From positions 62,001 to 126,000 of the forward strand of contig NZ_JAFIQT010000004.1 of assembly GCF_017355935.1 (NCBI RefSeq): a stretch of DNA of 64,000 bases, read 5' to 3'. Numbering within the stretch: position 1 is the first letter of the stretch; each line of letters starts with the position of its first letter. A program made the position numbers and the translations under genes. Below are positions 52,594 through 62,073 of the stretch, piece by piece. The notes beneath the pieces were generated by a model. It did no database searches. It was given only the letters and a program-made list of their open reading frames with translations, and was not told where the DNA came from. Origin of the DNA: Telluribacter humicola. GTDB lineage: Bacteria > Bacteroidota > Bacteroidia > Cytophagales > Spirosomataceae.

Positions 52594-55500
52594 ATGAAAA
52601 AAATTTATCTCTGTTATTGTGCTTTTACCCTGGCTCTATGCCTGGGTAGAGTGCAGAAAATGCATGCACAGCAACTTTTTGCTTTCAACCAGTCTAAAGA
52701 CAAAGGTCTGGTGGCGACACAGGAGTCTAATAGTCTCATTTCTTTACTAAGCAAGTTAGAACTAAAGTACAAGACTAACTTCGTATATGAGAAGACGTTA
52801 GTAGAGAGTAAAACTTTTGATGTAGAGATTAAAGAAAATGAACAGTTAGAATCTGTTTTAGATAAGGTACTTCCAACGGTAAACCTTCAATACAAAAAGT
52901 TGAAAGGGGGCGGCTATGTATTATTACCAGCCAAGCCCAGTACACCTAAGCCTACACCTTTAAAAAACTCTGAGGCTCGTAACACTGTGAAAGATCATAC
53001 ACTCCCGACCAATCTCAGACCTACTATTACGACCTCTAAAATAGAAGCCAAAACTATAATTACTAGCGTTGAAAGATTGCTCAGAGGAACGGTAACGGAT
53101 GAAACCGGCGCCGGACTTCCGGGGGTGAGTATTGTTATTAAGGGTACCACTCGGGGCACCACATCAGATGCAAGCGGTACCTATCAGATTGAAATACCTG
53201 ATGGTAGCTCCACCCTTATATTTTCCTTTGTTGGCTATGTTTCTCAGGAAGTAGAAGTAGGTAACCAAACCCGGCTAGATGTAATCCTTTCCTCTGATAC
53301 CAAAGCCCTCGAAGAAATGGTTGTAATTGGCTATGGAACAGCTAAGAAGAGTGATCTAACTGGGTCTGTAGTTCGTGTCAACGCGGAGACTTTTCAAAAT
53401 CAGTCTGTCTCACAGTTGACAGAAATGCTTTCTGGAAGGGTGGCTGGTTTTGCCTCTAACCAGGGTACTTCAGCAGCGGGTGGCGGCTCTATGGAAATTC
53501 GGGGCCCCAACTCTTTAAGTGCCGGATCTTCTCCCATGGTCGTGTTGGACGGGGTTATATATAAAGGTAGTTTACTAGATATTAACCCCAATGATATTGA
53601 AACTATCGATATTTTAAAAGATGCCAGTTCTGCCGCTGTGTACGGTTCCCGGGCTGCTTCCGGAGTAATACTTGTCACTACCAAGAAAGGTAAGTCAGGT
53701 ACCCCTACTATCAATTTTACTGCCCGGGTTGGTGTGGCGGAGGCGACAAGGGCCAGAAGACCATACAATGCCGAAGAATACATAAAGTTTCGACAAGATT
53801 TTTTCAGAACCGTTTTCCCATCTATACCTTACGATTTTTATACCCATCCTGATCAATTACCTTCTGGACTGAGCATAGATCAGTGGCGTGGTTTAAGTAC
53901 TAACCCACAGGCTGATAACACCAGGGAATGGATGGCCCGCATGCGGTTCTTTGATATAGAACAAAAAAATTATGTAGAGAATAAAACGACCGACTGGTAT
54001 AATGAAGTAATGACAAAAGGTCTCCGACAGGACTACGACGTTAGTATTGGTGGTGGTACTGATAAAATCAGATACTATTGGTCCCTTGGATACCTCAATA
54101 ATGAGGGCATAATACTGGGTGATAAATTCTCAGCGGTACGTTCACGGATCAATGTGGATTATGAAATCTCAAAATGGTTGAATGCAGGGATCAATGCTCA
54201 GTTCTCTGACCGGGATGAAAGCTCGGTACCGGCAAGTTTAAACTTCTATTCTAATAGTCCCTATGGTCAGATGTTTGATGATCAGGGCAATTTGATTAGG
54301 CTCCCTCATGGTCATACAGATAACCCTTTGCTGGATTATTATCGTAAAGACAGACTCAAAAAAACGAACAATCTTTTTTCAAATATTTATGCTAATGTAA
54401 AGCTGCCCCTTGGGATTAACTATAAAATATCTTTCCAGCCTCGATATGAGACAATGAAAGATCTTTCGTTTACTTCAACGGATATACGTCTGGGTGGGTT
54501 GCCGTCTGATATAAGCCAGGGATCAAGGGAGGAATATTCACATTACGAGTGGATGATAGATCACTTGATTACATGGAATAGAGATGTGGGATTACATAAT
54601 TTTGATGTTACTCTACTTTACAATGTGGAAGAGACCAACAGATGGTCTTCTATACAAACGAACAAAAACTTTTCTCCGAGTCAGCAGCTAGGATATCATG
54701 GTTTACAATTTGGGGATGGACCTGCAGTATCCAATGATGATTATAGAAGTACTGGCGATGCATTAATGGCACGTCTGAATTATACATTTGCTGATAGGTA
54801 TTTATTAACTGCATCGATACGTAGGGATGGGTACTCCGCTTTTGGAGAACAGAACAAAAGGGCCACTTTCCCTGCCCTTGCCTTTGCCTGGCGAATATCG
54901 GAGGAGGAGTTTTTTAATTTTGAACCTATCAATCAGTTAAAGCTACGGGCTTCCTGGGGAGTGAACGGTAACCGTGATATAGGTATCTACTCCTCTTTGG
55001 CCAGAATCAATTCTAATCTATGGTTTGATGGGACCCGCCCCCGGATAGGTGTGTTCAACTCGTCATTAGCCAATACATCGTTACGTTGGGAAAGAACGCA
55101 GTCAGTCAATTTTGGTCTTGACATGAGTCTATTTGCCAATCGAATTGATCTGACTCTCGATTACTACGACATGACTACCCGCGACTTGCTGATGAACCGT
55201 AATCTGCCCAGTATTACCGGATTTGCCAATATCACGTCAAACTTAGGAGAATTGGGAAACAAGGGATTCGAGATGACTATCAATACGGTGAATATTAACG
55301 AAAGAAACTTCAAGTGGAGGACAAATCTGGTTTTCTCATTTAATAGAAATAAGATCAAGAAACTATTCGGTGATGTAGGTGAATACAGGCTACTAGGAGA
55401 AACCCGTACTGGTGAAATCCCTGATTTTACGAACCAGTGGTTCCCCGGACAGCCGATTGATGTAATATGGGATTATGAACTTCTAGGTGTATGGCAGGTA

Positions 55501-56079
55501 GATGAAGCTGCAAAAGCTGCTGAATACGGGATGCGACCAGGTGATTTTAAAGGAGTTGATGTAGACCAGGATGGGATCTACAATGAATTAGTTGATAAAC
55601 AGTTCATTGGCTACACGAGTCCAAGGTATCGCTTCGGTTTAAGCAATGATTTTACCTTTCTGAAGAATTTCACTTCATCCGTATTCCTTCGGGCGGACCT
55701 TGGCCACATGGGTTCGTATTCTAATGCCCTGTTAGGTGGCTACGAATCAAATGACCGGACAAACAGAAATGTCGGGCCGGTCCCTTACTGGACTCCTGAG
55801 AACCCAATCAACGATTACGCCAGACTTGATCTTAACACAAGCGGGTATGGTGGAGGCCTAAGGATATTCAAGCCTCGTTCTTTTGTCAGAGTTCAGGATG
55901 TAACACTAGCTTACAATGTACCTTCTGCACTTGCTCAAAAAATGCGGCTTAGTAATGTACGGGTATTTGGGGCACTCCGCAATATAATGACCTTTACTAA
56001 ATGGCCACACTGGGACCCCGAATCAGGAAGTACGCCGATGCCAAAAAGTTACACTCTTGGCCTGAATGTAACCCTTTAA
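52594..56079 (+). CDS. SusC/RagA-family TonB-linked outer membrane transporter with STN signalling domain
   Basis: About 1161 residues. The ATG at 52594 gives a signal peptide ending KMHAQQ; the longer frame begins with TTG. Domains in order: the STN domain (about 35-105, LELKYKTNFVYEKTLVESKT with LPTVNLQYKKLKGGGYVLLP), a carboxypeptidase-D-like Ig domain (about 165-245, LRGTVTDETGAGLPGVSIVI), the TonB-box-like EMVVIGYGTAKKSDLTGSV, the plug (NPNDIETIDILKDASSAAVY) and the barrel, ending LGLNVTL. The STN domain together with the upstream FecR and sigma genes shows that uptake of the glycan also triggers transcription. It is followed 30 bp later by its SusD partner. Confidence 0.97.
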   Translation: MKKIYLCYCAFTLALCLGRVQKMHAQQLFAFNQSKDKGLVATQESNSLISLLSKLELKYKTNFVYEKTLVESKTFDVEIKENEQLESVLDKVLPTVNLQYKKLKGGGYVLLPAKPSTPKPTPLKNSEARNTVKDHTLPTNLRPTITTSKIEAKTIITSVERLLRGTVTDETGAGLPGVSIVIKGTTRGTTSDASGTYQIEIPDGSSTLIFSFVGYVSQEVEVGNQTRLDVILSSDTKALEEMVVIGYGTAKKSDLTGSVVRVNAETFQNQSVSQLTEMLSGRVAGFASNQGTSAAGGGSMEIRGPNSLSAGSSPMVVLDGVIYKGSLLDINPNDIETIDILKDASSAAVYGSRAASGVILVTTKKGKSGTPTINFTARVGVAEATRARRPYNAEEYIKFRQDFFRTVFPSIPYDFYTHPDQLPSGLSIDQWRGLSTNPQADNTREWMARMRFFDIEQKNYVENKTTDWYNEVMTKGLRQDYDVSIGGGTDKIRYYWSLGYLNNEGIILGDKFSAVRSRINVDYEISKWLNAGINAQFSDRDESSVPASLNFYSNSPYGQMFDDQGNLIRLPHGHTDNPLLDYYRKDRLKKTNNLFSNIYANVKLPLGINYKISFQPRYETMKDLSFTSTDIRLGGLPSDISQGSREEYSHYEWMIDHLITWNRDVGLHNFDVTLLYNVEETNRWSSIQTNKNFSPSQQLGYHGLQFGDGPAVSNDDYRSTGDALMARLNYTFADRYLLTASIRRDGYSAFGEQNKRATFPALAFAWRISEEEFFNFEPINQLKLRASWGVNGNRDIGIYSSLARINSNLWFDGTRPRIGVFNSSLANTSLRWERTQSVNFGLDMSLFANRIDLTLDYYDMTTRDLLMNRNLPSITGFANITSNLGELGNKGFEMTINTVNINERNFKWRTNLVFSFNRNKIKKLFGDVGEYRLLGETRTGEIPDFTNQWFPGQPIDVIWDYELLGVWQVDEAAKAAEYGMRPGDFKGVDVDQDGIYNELVDKQFIGYTSPRYRFGLSNDFTFLKNFTSSVFLRADLGHMGSYSNALLGGYESNDRTNRNVGPVPYWTPENPINDYARLDLNTSGYGGGLRIFKPRSFVRVQDVTLAYNVPSALAQKMRLSNVRVFGALRNIMTFTKWPHWDPESGSTPMPKSYTLGLNVTL

Positions 56080-56109
56080 CTGAAAGTTAACTTCATAAAG
56101 AATTCAATC

Positions 56110-57876
56110 ATGAGAAGACTTAAAATATTCCCCTATATCCTTATAGTTTCCTTACTATTTCAAACGTCCTGTTCAAAAGACTGGCTAGAAATAGACCCGC
56201 TTTCATTTTTTGCACCTGAAAATATATATACTAATGAAGCAGGTTTTGAAGCACTTCTGGTAACAATGAGGAAAAGCCTCAACTATGATTTTTCCGGTTA
56301 CAGAAACCCAATAGCTATGGACCATGCTTACTCTGACATAGCCGTTGCCCTTACACAAGTAGATTTTAAAAGAAATACTCCCAGTAGTAGTGCCTTCTGG
56401 CCACTACTTTCAATGTTTAACAAAAGCTACGAGTTTATAAAGAATGCCAATGTTCTCATATCCAGAATAGACAATGTAAAGTGGGAGAACGAAGCGGTTA
56501 GGAATCGTCTACTGGCAGAGGCTTATTGGCACCGGGCTTACTGGTACTACAGGTTGGTTCATTCCTACGGAGATGTTCCCTGGATAGGAGAAGAGCTGAT
56601 AGGGGCAAAGCTGGATTTTGCTACATACAGCCAATCGGCTATACTCAAGAAGATTCAGTCTGACTTAGAATACTCTGTTCAATGGCTTCCTGAAAAGCCT
56701 GCTGTACTTGGCAATCTCACAAAAGGAGCGGCAAACCATCTTTTAGCAAAAGTATACCTGGCCAATCTGGAATATGATAAATCAATAGCTGCGGCCAGTA
56801 GTGTTATTAATGGACCTTATGCATTGATGAAAGAAAGGTTTGGAGTGGATGCGAATGACCCTAGCCGTAACGTTCTGTGGGATCTACACCGCCGGGATAA
56901 CAAAAATAATCCTCAGAACACTGAGACAATCTATACTACCGTAGACAGACCAGATGCCCCTCCGGGTGCGTGGTCTGATGGTGCGTATACTATGCGTAAC
57001 TATACGCCTTCCTGGTGGAAGATCCTGGATGGTAGGGGCAGCAGAGCTTGTAACTGGAATACTCCAACGGGTGATACACTGGGCATTGGCAATGGAGATG
57101 TACGGACAAATGATTATTTCCATTATCAAATATGGAATGGTCCCAACTATTCCTGGCAAACAACAACTGATCTACGGAGAGCTGATATTAACTGGATTGA
57201 GATGGGAAAAATGGTTTCAGAGATAAAAGGATGTTTAAATGGATCTCCTATGAATGGGCTTCAATTGAACAAATCGCTATATGGTAGTCTGGTTGATACA
57301 ACAGACACCTGGTATCCCTGGCCAATCTACAAAACCTTTATACCCACTCCCAATACAGTTCAGCCCTGGGGAGGGCAATCTGACATGTATGTATTCCGTC
57401 TGGCTGAAACCTATCTGTTAAGAGCCGAAGCGTACTACTGGAAGGGTCAGAACAGCCTGGCAGCAGACGACATCAACATGGTCAGAAAGCGTGCTAAGGC
57501 TCCCTTGATTTCAGCCAGCGATGTTACTATCGATTATATTTTTGATGAGCGCGCCCGGGAGTTATACATTGAAGAACCACGACACTCTGAGATGGTCAGG
57601 GTATCCTTTATTATGGCTAAGGAAAACAAAAATGGATATAGCCTGGCTAATTTTCATCAGAAAAACTGGTACCATGATCGGGTAATGCGTGTTAATGAGC
57701 ACTATCGTACACCTCTTTTTACCTGGTTTGCTAACGTTGCTGACATGCAGCCCTACCACACGCTGTGGCCTATTCCGCAAAGTGTAATTACCGCGAACAC
57801 ACTAGGAAGAATAAATCAAAATGTAGGTTATGATGGAGCTGCCAATAATGTACCTCCATTAGAGACAATAGAGTAG
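56110..57876 (+). CDS. SusD/RagB-family nutrient-binding outer membrane lipoprotein
   Basis: A 588-residue SusD-like lipoprotein (lipobox FQTSC, Cys21, MRRLKIFPYILIVSLLFQ leader). Landmarks are DWLEIDPLSFFAPENIYTNE after the lipid site, the helix LLAEAYWHRAYWYYRLVHSY, the TPR-like stretch with AANHLLAKVYLANLEYDKSI and the C-terminal DERARELYIEEPRHSEMVR. It starts 30 bp after the SusC stop and should form the lid of that transporter. It is longer than the SusD at 0.9-2.4 kb and only distantly similar. Together with CE15 enzymes it suggests a glucuronoxylan or lignin-xylan ester substrate. Confidence 0.95.
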   Translation: MRRLKIFPYILIVSLLFQTSCSKDWLEIDPLSFFAPENIYTNEAGFEALLVTMRKSLNYDFSGYRNPIAMDHAYSDIAVALTQVDFKRNTPSSSAFWPLLSMFNKSYEFIKNANVLISRIDNVKWENEAVRNRLLAEAYWHRAYWYYRLVHSYGDVPWIGEELIGAKLDFATYSQSAILKKIQSDLEYSVQWLPEKPAVLGNLTKGAANHLLAKVYLANLEYDKSIAAASSVINGPYALMKERFGVDANDPSRNVLWDLHRRDNKNNPQNTETIYTTVDRPDAPPGAWSDGAYTMRNYTPSWWKILDGRGSRACNWNTPTGDTLGIGNGDVRTNDYFHYQIWNGPNYSWQTTTDLRRADINWIEMGKMVSEIKGCLNGSPMNGLQLNKSLYGSLVDTTDTWYPWPIYKTFIPTPNTVQPWGGQSDMYVFRLAETYLLRAEAYYWKGQNSLAADDINMVRKRAKAPLISASDVTIDYIFDERARELYIEEPRHSEMVRVSFIMAKENKNGYSLANFHQKNWYHDRVMRVNEHYRTPLFTWFANVADMQPYHTLWPIPQSVITANTLGRINQNVGYDGAANNVPPLETIE

Positions 57877-57957
57877 TTTATGTCTGAGCACATAGCACCG
57901 GGAGTCAACTAAGAATATAAAACTTTTTGAGTTTAGTGGATACAAAATATTTGTCTG

Positions 57958-60390
57958 ATGGAGAGCAAGCCAGCTATTGGATTTTTTATGAGCATTTCAG
58001 CTACCTTGTTTTGTTTGTTGGCATTTGTGCCAGCGTTGAGAACAGCAGCAGCTGGATTTGAGGGATCCGAAGTAGCAGCAATAGTTCATAATCATGCTTC
58101 CTTCTCCGCGGATACCACTAAGCAAAAAAGGGACCTTGATAAAATCATAGAACTCTTACCTCCGGATCGGACGGGCAATGGTCATGTATCATATTTTGAT
58201 AAGTCCTTCCAGGATTGGATTACAAGAACAGGAGAACTGCCTCCTGACTTCGATATATTGCCTTCAATTCCCTTCCTGCCCGACCCTATGGTCAGGCAGG
58301 AAGGGGAGGAAACGGTCCCTATCGCTACAATAGAGCAGTGGAAAGAAAGGCGGGAGGAAATAAAGAAAGAACTGGAGTATTATATAACGGGTACCTATCC
58401 AGAGCAGCCCCGAAATTTAGAAGTAGAACTACTTAGTGAAAGAAGAGATGGGCAGACTACACTTCGGATGGTTGATCTAAGGTTTGGTCCGGGATTAGCT
58501 GCTCACCTGACGGTAGAACTAATGATTCCTCCGGGTACGGGGCCTTTTCCGGTATTCATGACTCAGTGGACACATCGGGAATGGGCTCAAATTGCGGTTA
58601 AAAGGGGATATGTAGCCTGTGTATATGCAGGCGGAGACTCAAAGGATGATACAGAAAAATACGCTGAGATCTGGGCGAAAGAACATGACTTTTCCAGGCT
58701 TATGCGTAGAGCTTTTGGGACTTTCGTTGCAATTGATTACCTGTATACACTTCCATTTATTGACAAAGATAAGATTGGCTTAACGGGGCATTCCAGAAAT
58801 GGAAAGCTATCTCTTATCGCTGCGGCCTTCGATGAGCGTATCAATGCTGTTGTTACCAGTAGTGGTGGCTCTGGTGCCGAAGTACCCTGGCGCTACGCCT
58901 CTCATAATTATGATGTAGAAGACATAGCACTACTTACTACGGCACAACCGTCGTGGTTTCATCCTCGCCTGAGGTTCTTTATTGGCAGAGAAAATAAGTT
59001 GCCGGTAGATCAGAACTATTTTATGGCCCTGGTAGCACCCAGGGGCCTCATGCTTAGTACCGCTACCTCGGAAGGAGCAAGTAATCCATGGGGGGCGGAA
59101 CAAGCTTACCGGTCAGCACAAAAAGTGTACAATTTTTTAGATGCTGGTGACCAGCTCGTCATCAGGTACAGGAAAGGTTTACATGGTACTTCTGCGCAGG
59201 ATATAGAAGACTACATCGACTTCTTTAACTACTCCTTCAAACGAGTTACTGAAAAGCCGGAGTACCGATTACTTTACAATTATTCATTTGAGGACTGGCG
59301 TAAGCTTAGCAAGGAACAAATTAACCCACTGGAATTTCCTAGTAAAGACCTTGAAGGACTTGTGCAGGCACCAGATGGAAAGAGGTCTCTTTCTCAAAAA
59401 GAGTGGGATCAAAAAAGAAAAGAGATTTTAGGGCAACTACGATGGATCTTAGGCGACCAGCCTGCTACTGTATCGAATCCCGGCCCTGGAAATCTGCAAA
59501 ACGGAGGTATAGGTGAAGACTACTTTGGAAGTTTTTTAAGGCGCCCCAACATAACTTCTAAAATGGCTAGAATGGCCATTACACCCTATAAAGGTTTTGG
59601 GGAATACCTATATGGCTATTTATACTACCCTGCTAACAAAATAAAGGATACGCAGAAGGCTAAGTTACCCGTACTCATTTATCTTCATGAATATGACTAC
59701 TCCAAAGGATTTGCTTCAATGGGGCATGATCATGAGATACAGCCTTTTTTTGAAGCCCTAGTAGATCAGGGTTATGCCATTTTTACGTATGACATGATCG
59801 GGTTTGGTAATAGAATTGAAGAAGGGACACGCTTCTATCAACGCTACCCCCACTGGTCAAAAATGGGGAAGATGGTTGTTGATGTACATGATGCAGTAGA
59901 TGCCTTGACAAATCTGGATTTTATAGATAGTACCAAAATTTATACTCTAGGATATTCACTGGGAGCTACCGTAGGATTGTATGCTACTGCGTTAGATAAA
60001 CGTATTGCGGGAACTGTTTCAGTGGCTGGGTTTACTCCTATGCGCCTGGATACACCTGATAAGGGAACAGAAGGCATACGAGCGTACTCCCACCTGCATG
60101 GACTACTTCCTCGCCTGGGATTTTTTGTAGGCCATGAAGCTCGTATCCCCATTGATTTTCATGAAATAGCTGCGAGTATTGCTCCCCGGCCCCTACTTGT
60201 GATAGCACCACAAATGGATAGATATACTACGTTACCTGATATTCAAAAGGCAGTAGTAGAAGCGAAAAAGGTCTATCAGCTTTATAGTTCAGAATCAAAA
60301 ATTCAGCTTTCAACACCCAGTGATTACAACAGATTTTCTGAAGTGATAAGAAACTTAGTCCTGCAATGGAGTAAGATTAATTTAAATTAA
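57958..60390 (+). CDS. Double alpha/beta-hydrolase: CE15-like N-terminal half and esterase-like C-terminal half
   Basis: An 810-residue secreted protein with two hydrolase folds. The first (about 95-430) is CE15/glucuronoyl-esterase-like with nucleophile Ser279 in LTGHSRNGK and His409 in KGLHGTS. The second (about 540-810) resembles dienelactone-hydrolase/acetyl-xylan-esterase proteins: oxyanion region PVLIYLHEYDY, Ser667 in GYSLGA and Asp754 in VIAPQMDRYT. At the place for the second domain's His the sequence reads SDYNRF (788-793), without His, so activity of that half is uncertain. It starts 81 bp after the SusD gene and precedes a CE15 gene by 18 bp, fitting removal of glucuronoyl and acetyl esters from xylan. 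Confidence 0.85.
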   Translation: MESKPAIGFFMSISATLFCLLAFVPALRTAAAGFEGSEVAAIVHNHASFSADTTKQKRDLDKIIELLPPDRTGNGHVSYFDKSFQDWITRTGELPPDFDILPSIPFLPDPMVRQEGEETVPIATIEQWKERREEIKKELEYYITGTYPEQPRNLEVELLSERRDGQTTLRMVDLRFGPGLAAHLTVELMIPPGTGPFPVFMTQWTHREWAQIAVKRGYVACVYAGGDSKDDTEKYAEIWAKEHDFSRLMRRAFGTFVAIDYLYTLPFIDKDKIGLTGHSRNGKLSLIAAAFDERINAVVTSSGGSGAEVPWRYASHNYDVEDIALLTTAQPSWFHPRLRFFIGRENKLPVDQNYFMALVAPRGLMLSTATSEGASNPWGAEQAYRSAQKVYNFLDAGDQLVIRYRKGLHGTSAQDIEDYIDFFNYSFKRVTEKPEYRLLYNYSFEDWRKLSKEQINPLEFPSKDLEGLVQAPDGKRSLSQKEWDQKRKEILGQLRWILGDQPATVSNPGPGNLQNGGIGEDYFGSFLRRPNITSKMARMAITPYKGFGEYLYGYLYYPANKIKDTQKAKLPVLIYLHEYDYSKGFASMGHDHEIQPFFEALVDQGYAIFTYDMIGFGNRIEEGTRFYQRYPHWSKMGKMVVDVHDAVDALTNLDFIDSTKIYTLGYSLGATVGLYATALDKRIAGTVSVAGFTPMRLDTPDKGTEGIRAYSHLHGLLPRLGFFVGHEARIPIDFHEIAASIAPRPLLVIAPQMDRYTTLPDIQKAVVEAKKVYQLYSSESKIQLSTPSDYNRFSEVIRNLVLQWSKINLN

Positions 60391-60408
60391 CCCTTTATAG
60401 GCAGCAAC

Positions 60409-61614
60409 ATGAATAAAAACAGACTTATGAAAATATCAATCCTTCTACTTACCGTACTCCTTTTTTCGCCGTACCTGTACGCTCAAAATTATGATGAGTC
60501 CAAAGTAGGTGAATATACATTACCTGATGTACTTGTTACAGAAAGCGGTAAGAAAATTACTACTAAGAAAGAGTGGGAACAAACCCGTAGGCCGGAGGTA
60601 CTTACCCTTTTTGAGGAACATGTATACGGTCAATTTCCTAAAAAGTATGACCGTCTGGAGTATTCGGTCAAAAACGAAGACAGGAATGCGATGAATGGGA
60701 AAGCACATTTGAAAGAGGTAGAATTGGTCATAACCAATAATAACAAGCCGGTCAGAATTAACATAGTTATGTTTATTCCGAACAATTTAAAGAAACCAGC
60801 GCCTGCCTTTTTATTAATTAACAACCGTAGCAAACGCAACACAGCAGCATCTCGTGATACCCTAAGTGAATTTTGGCCTGCCGAAATGGTCATAGATGCC
60901 GGGTATGCTTTAGCGGCCTTTCATGTGAGCGATGCTGCTCCGGATAATAAAAATACCTATCAAAATGGGGTACTAGAGCTATACCCGGAGCAGATTAATG
61001 CAAACAACGGTATGCGGGCCATCGGGGCCTGGGCTTGGGGAGCCAGTCGGGTGCTGGACTACTTTGAAAAGGATAAAGATATTGATGCAAAGAAGGTAGC
61101 CGTAGTTGGTCATTCCCGTGGGGGGAAAGCTTCTTTATGGGCCGCTGCGCAGGATCAGCGATTTGCCATCTGCGCCTCCAACTGTTCAGGAAACACGGGG
61201 GCTTCCCTGTCGCGTAGAAACTTTGGGGAGAGCGTTGAGCGGATCAATACAAGTTTCCCGCACTGGTTTACTACAAATTACAAGCAGTACAATAGCAATG
61301 AAAATGCTTTACCAGTAGATCAGCACATGCTAATCGCTCTGGTAGCACCCCGACCCGTTTACGTGACTAACGCTTCCAAAGATCTTTGGGCGGATCCAAC
61401 AGGAACATTTCTCGCAGCTAAAGAAGCCGAAAGCGTTTATGAACTGTACAAATTAGAATCGAAGCTTCCACAAAGGCCTCCTGCAATAGATACACCAATA
61501 GTTAGTCCCCCAATAGGTTATCATAATCGTGAAGGGATTCATGATCTTACAAAATATGATTGGGCTAGATTTTTAGAATTTGCTAATAACCACTATAAGA
61601 AGAACGTCCCTTGA
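60409..61614 (+). CDS. CE15-family glucuronoyl esterase
   Basis: A 401-residue exported protein (signal peptide ISILLLTVLLFSPYLYAQ). The nucleophile motif of bacterial CE15 is intact: VAVVGHSRGGKASLWAAAQD with Ser236. Further CE15 marks are ICASNCSGNTGASLSRRNFG, LIALVAPRPVYVTNASKDLW with the acidic residue region, and His378 in GYHNREGIHDLTKYDW as the base. CE15 enzymes cleave esters between lignin alcohols and glucuronic acid on xylan. It is the last gene of the locus, ending 46 bp before a strong terminator. It and the preceding protein may be paralogues: both have GHSRxGK and ALVAPR blocks. Confidence 0.92.
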   Translation: MNKNRLMKISILLLTVLLFSPYLYAQNYDESKVGEYTLPDVLVTESGKKITTKKEWEQTRRPEVLTLFEEHVYGQFPKKYDRLEYSVKNEDRNAMNGKAHLKEVELVITNNNKPVRINIVMFIPNNLKKPAPAFLLINNRSKRNTAASRDTLSEFWPAEMVIDAGYALAAFHVSDAAPDNKNTYQNGVLELYPEQINANNGMRAIGAWAWGASRVLDYFEKDKDIDAKKVAVVGHSRGGKASLWAAAQDQRFAICASNCSGNTGASLSRRNFGESVERINTSFPHWFTTNYKQYNSNENALPVDQHMLIALVAPRPVYVTNASKDLWADPTGTFLAAKEAESVYELYKLESKLPQRPPAIDTPIVSPPIGYHNREGIHDLTKYDWARFLEFANNHYKKNVP

Positions 61615-62073
61615 GGCATAGAGTTGTTATAGGAAATATGTAGTGTTGATATTTAGATCGATCCCCTGGAAGCAGCCTAAAAAGGTCGCTCCCAGGGGAT
61701 CTTTATTAGATATATGTACATGAGCCGGCATGCAAATGGTTTCCAGCAGTGGCTAGTGATGTTTACGAATTACGATAATATAGCTTACTGAAAAATAGGC
61801 AATAATTTATTAGAAGGAAGGTAAAAAGTATAGGAGCCAACTTACAAAAAATAATAGCTATTGCTAGCCTTAAGGATGCAACACCCGAGGCTAGTACTAA
61901 GACGAATTATAGTTACATAAATGCCTCTGTATAAAGACTACTAAGTAAATCTGGCATACAACAACTTGAGCAGCCGCTAATCCAGCACTGGCGCTCTCGT
62001 GCTAAGCCATGATATGCATGAACCGAAAAAATAGCCTTCTTTATGAATCCTGTGGAGCTGTTTTTGACAACTG
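61615..62073. other. Intergenic region between convergent genes
   Basis: About 460 bp. Besides the terminator at 61660-61707 nothing is recognised. A minus-strand frame at 61913-62131 overlaps the MFS gene end and has no motif. Confidence 0.5.
61660..61707 (+). terminator. Intrinsic terminator of the ECF-sigma/SusCD/CE15 locus
   Basis: GATCCCCTGG (61660-61669) pairs with CCAGGGGATC (61692-61701); the stem continues past one mismatch with AGC/GCT. TTTATT follows. It is 46 bp after the CE15 stop. Confidence 0.85.
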
